Shown piece after piece: positions 63,199 to 64,000 of a stretch of DNA of 64,000 bases. How positions within the stretch are numbered: the stretch's first letter is position 1; each line of letters opens with the position of its first letter. The DNA lies in the NCBI RefSeq assembly GCF_014653175.1, contig NZ_BNAG01000003.1, positions 310,001 to 374,000 on the forward strand. Direction: 5' to 3'. Under the pieces are notes generated by a model. It had not been told where the DNA came from, made no database searches, and saw nothing but the letters and a program-made list of their open reading frames with translations. Position numbers and translations under genes: made by a program. The DNA is from Roseivirga thermotolerans. Its GTDB lineage: Bacteria > Bacteroidota > Bacteroidia > Cytophagales > Cyclobacteriaceae.

Positions 63199-64000
63199 AA
63201 ACTTTTGGGGTTGTATATATTAGCTTTCCTGATTTTAACACATCTCTTTTCGAACAACCTTACCCGGCAACTTTCTCACCAATGGGCTTTGTTCCGGTAT
63301 TTACGCATATGAGCGTCAATGACCTAACGTTCGAACTTGAGCCACAGGAAAATGCAACCACATTATTTTGTAAAACTTTGTGCATGAAGTCTACTGAATG
63401 ACACCCTTACTTTTTAGCGGGTTGTAAACCAGCAAAATATGGGCATGTGCATTGATGTAAGAAATGCTCCAATAATCAAAAAAATGCATGTGAACGTTTC
63501 TTTCTTGGGCATATTCGTGTTTTGTTTCTCGCAAGTCGTGGCAGAAAGGCAAAGGCTTAACCCATGCAGTTCGGTTAATTCAAAGCCAATTCCAACCATT
63601 ATCCTGTTCAGGCAGTCGAGAAACATGTGCATAGAAACTGCTTTGAAGCCTTGGTCGCGCAAGGTTTCAGGGTGAAACGCGATTTTTTGGTAAGGAAGAT
63701 TAGGAGTATTTACCTCATAACAATGTGGGCGTATTTGGGCTTGGATTGAACCATAGTCCCTTAGCTTATTGTTGAAAAGCGTGTTCCGTTTTCAGGTTCT
63801 GGTATTTGCCGGAAATGCACTTCTCTTTCCATTAATTTATTCAAAGCATAACACTAAGGAAGCACGTAATATGGGCATAATGCCATCTTTGCGGGCAATT
63901 GGGCTTTGGCCCAGGCATGTGCCAAACTATTCTCGGAATATCTGTTAGGGCAGACGGTCCTAATGATTTTTCATACAATCATTTTTAAGAACCCCGGTAC
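63199..64000. other. Gene-free end region
   Basis: About 0.8 kb without a convincing gene. Two overlapping frames of about 80 codons on opposite strands (63414-63662 and 63439-63675) lack motifs and look like chance. The hexamer CATGTG recurs four times (63444, 63487, 63624, 63916), twice as CATGTGCAT. A gene may begin beyond the window edge. Confidence 0.5.

Noticed and set aside
63414-63675. Two overlapping frames of about 80 codons on opposite strands near the window end
   Set aside because: Neither has a recognisable domain, and opposing overlap is typical of chance frames.
63317-63955. ACCTAAC and GTTAGGG as possible integron recombination site halves
   Set aside because: The second does not fit the GTTRRRY consensus, spacing is far too large and no integrase is present.

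Overview
The window is chromosomal DNA from a member of the Bacteroidota, most likely a marine-type Cytophagales relative; genus cannot be decided from sequence alone. The signs are a PorT-type gliding/type IX secretion protein beside the menaquinone methyltransferase, a type IX C-terminal sorting domain, families largely confined to the phylum (DUF4296, DUF1599, BT_3928, DUF5606, DUF6588), the short archaeal-type prolyl-tRNA synthetase, lipoproteins with lipoboxes, and repeated promoter cores fitting the Bacteroidota consensus TAnnTTTG (with an upstream TTTG in the best cases). Gene density is high and no phage, insertion sequence, CRISPR array or plasmid function was recognised. It reads as a core-genome segment with small accessory patches.

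Layout. 1-4.2 kb: 3' end of a RecD-like helicase, DUF423 protein, YggS-type PLP protein, and a GH3 acyl-amido synthetase followed 10 bases later by a LysE-family exporter. 4.2-7.0 kb: part of a Bat operon on the minus strand (DUF58, anchored protein, BatA). 7.1-13.7 kb: DUF4296 lipoprotein and mutS2, then cdaA-folP (minus) divergent from DUF1599, DoxX-like protein and aroK (plus). 13.7-20 kb: FadL-type outer-membrane protein, Ser/Arg-rich lipoprotein, proS, and the nfeD-floA pair. 20-31.6 kb: WG-repeat protein, hemA, HhH protein, nnr, a stand-alone type IX sorting domain, asnS, rpoN, PAP2-like protein and a PaaG-type crotonase. 31.6-41.6 kb: outer-membrane protein, tRNA-Arg, AraC regulator, arsenosugar pair (peroxidase-like protein and ArsS), an unknown membrane protein, an FtsX-type permease, a possible 32-residue membrane peptide, and divergent oxyR/dps with a thioesterase. 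41.6-51 kb: rsgA-waaA, two related lipoproteins plus DUF6588, a crotonase, a phosphatase-fructosamine kinase pair, aspartokinase and fbp. 51-64 kb: small conserved proteins, engB, FKBP, menG-porT, SDR, Cys-motif protein and M1 peptidase, gapA, tRNA-Glu, a third small lipoprotein, and about 0.8 kb of apparently gene-free sequence.

How genes may work together. Several tightly packed pairs suggest shared jobs: GH3 with LysE (making and exporting acyl-amino acid conjugates), LMW-PTP with fructosamine kinase (repair of sugar-damaged protein), OxyR with Dps (peroxide defence), NfeD with FloA (membrane microdomains), ArsS with its CxxC partner (arsenosugar synthesis), and two lipoproteins with a DUF6588 envelope protein. 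Functions are by family recognition from memory; no database search was run. Short non-coding calls are visual and of lower confidence.
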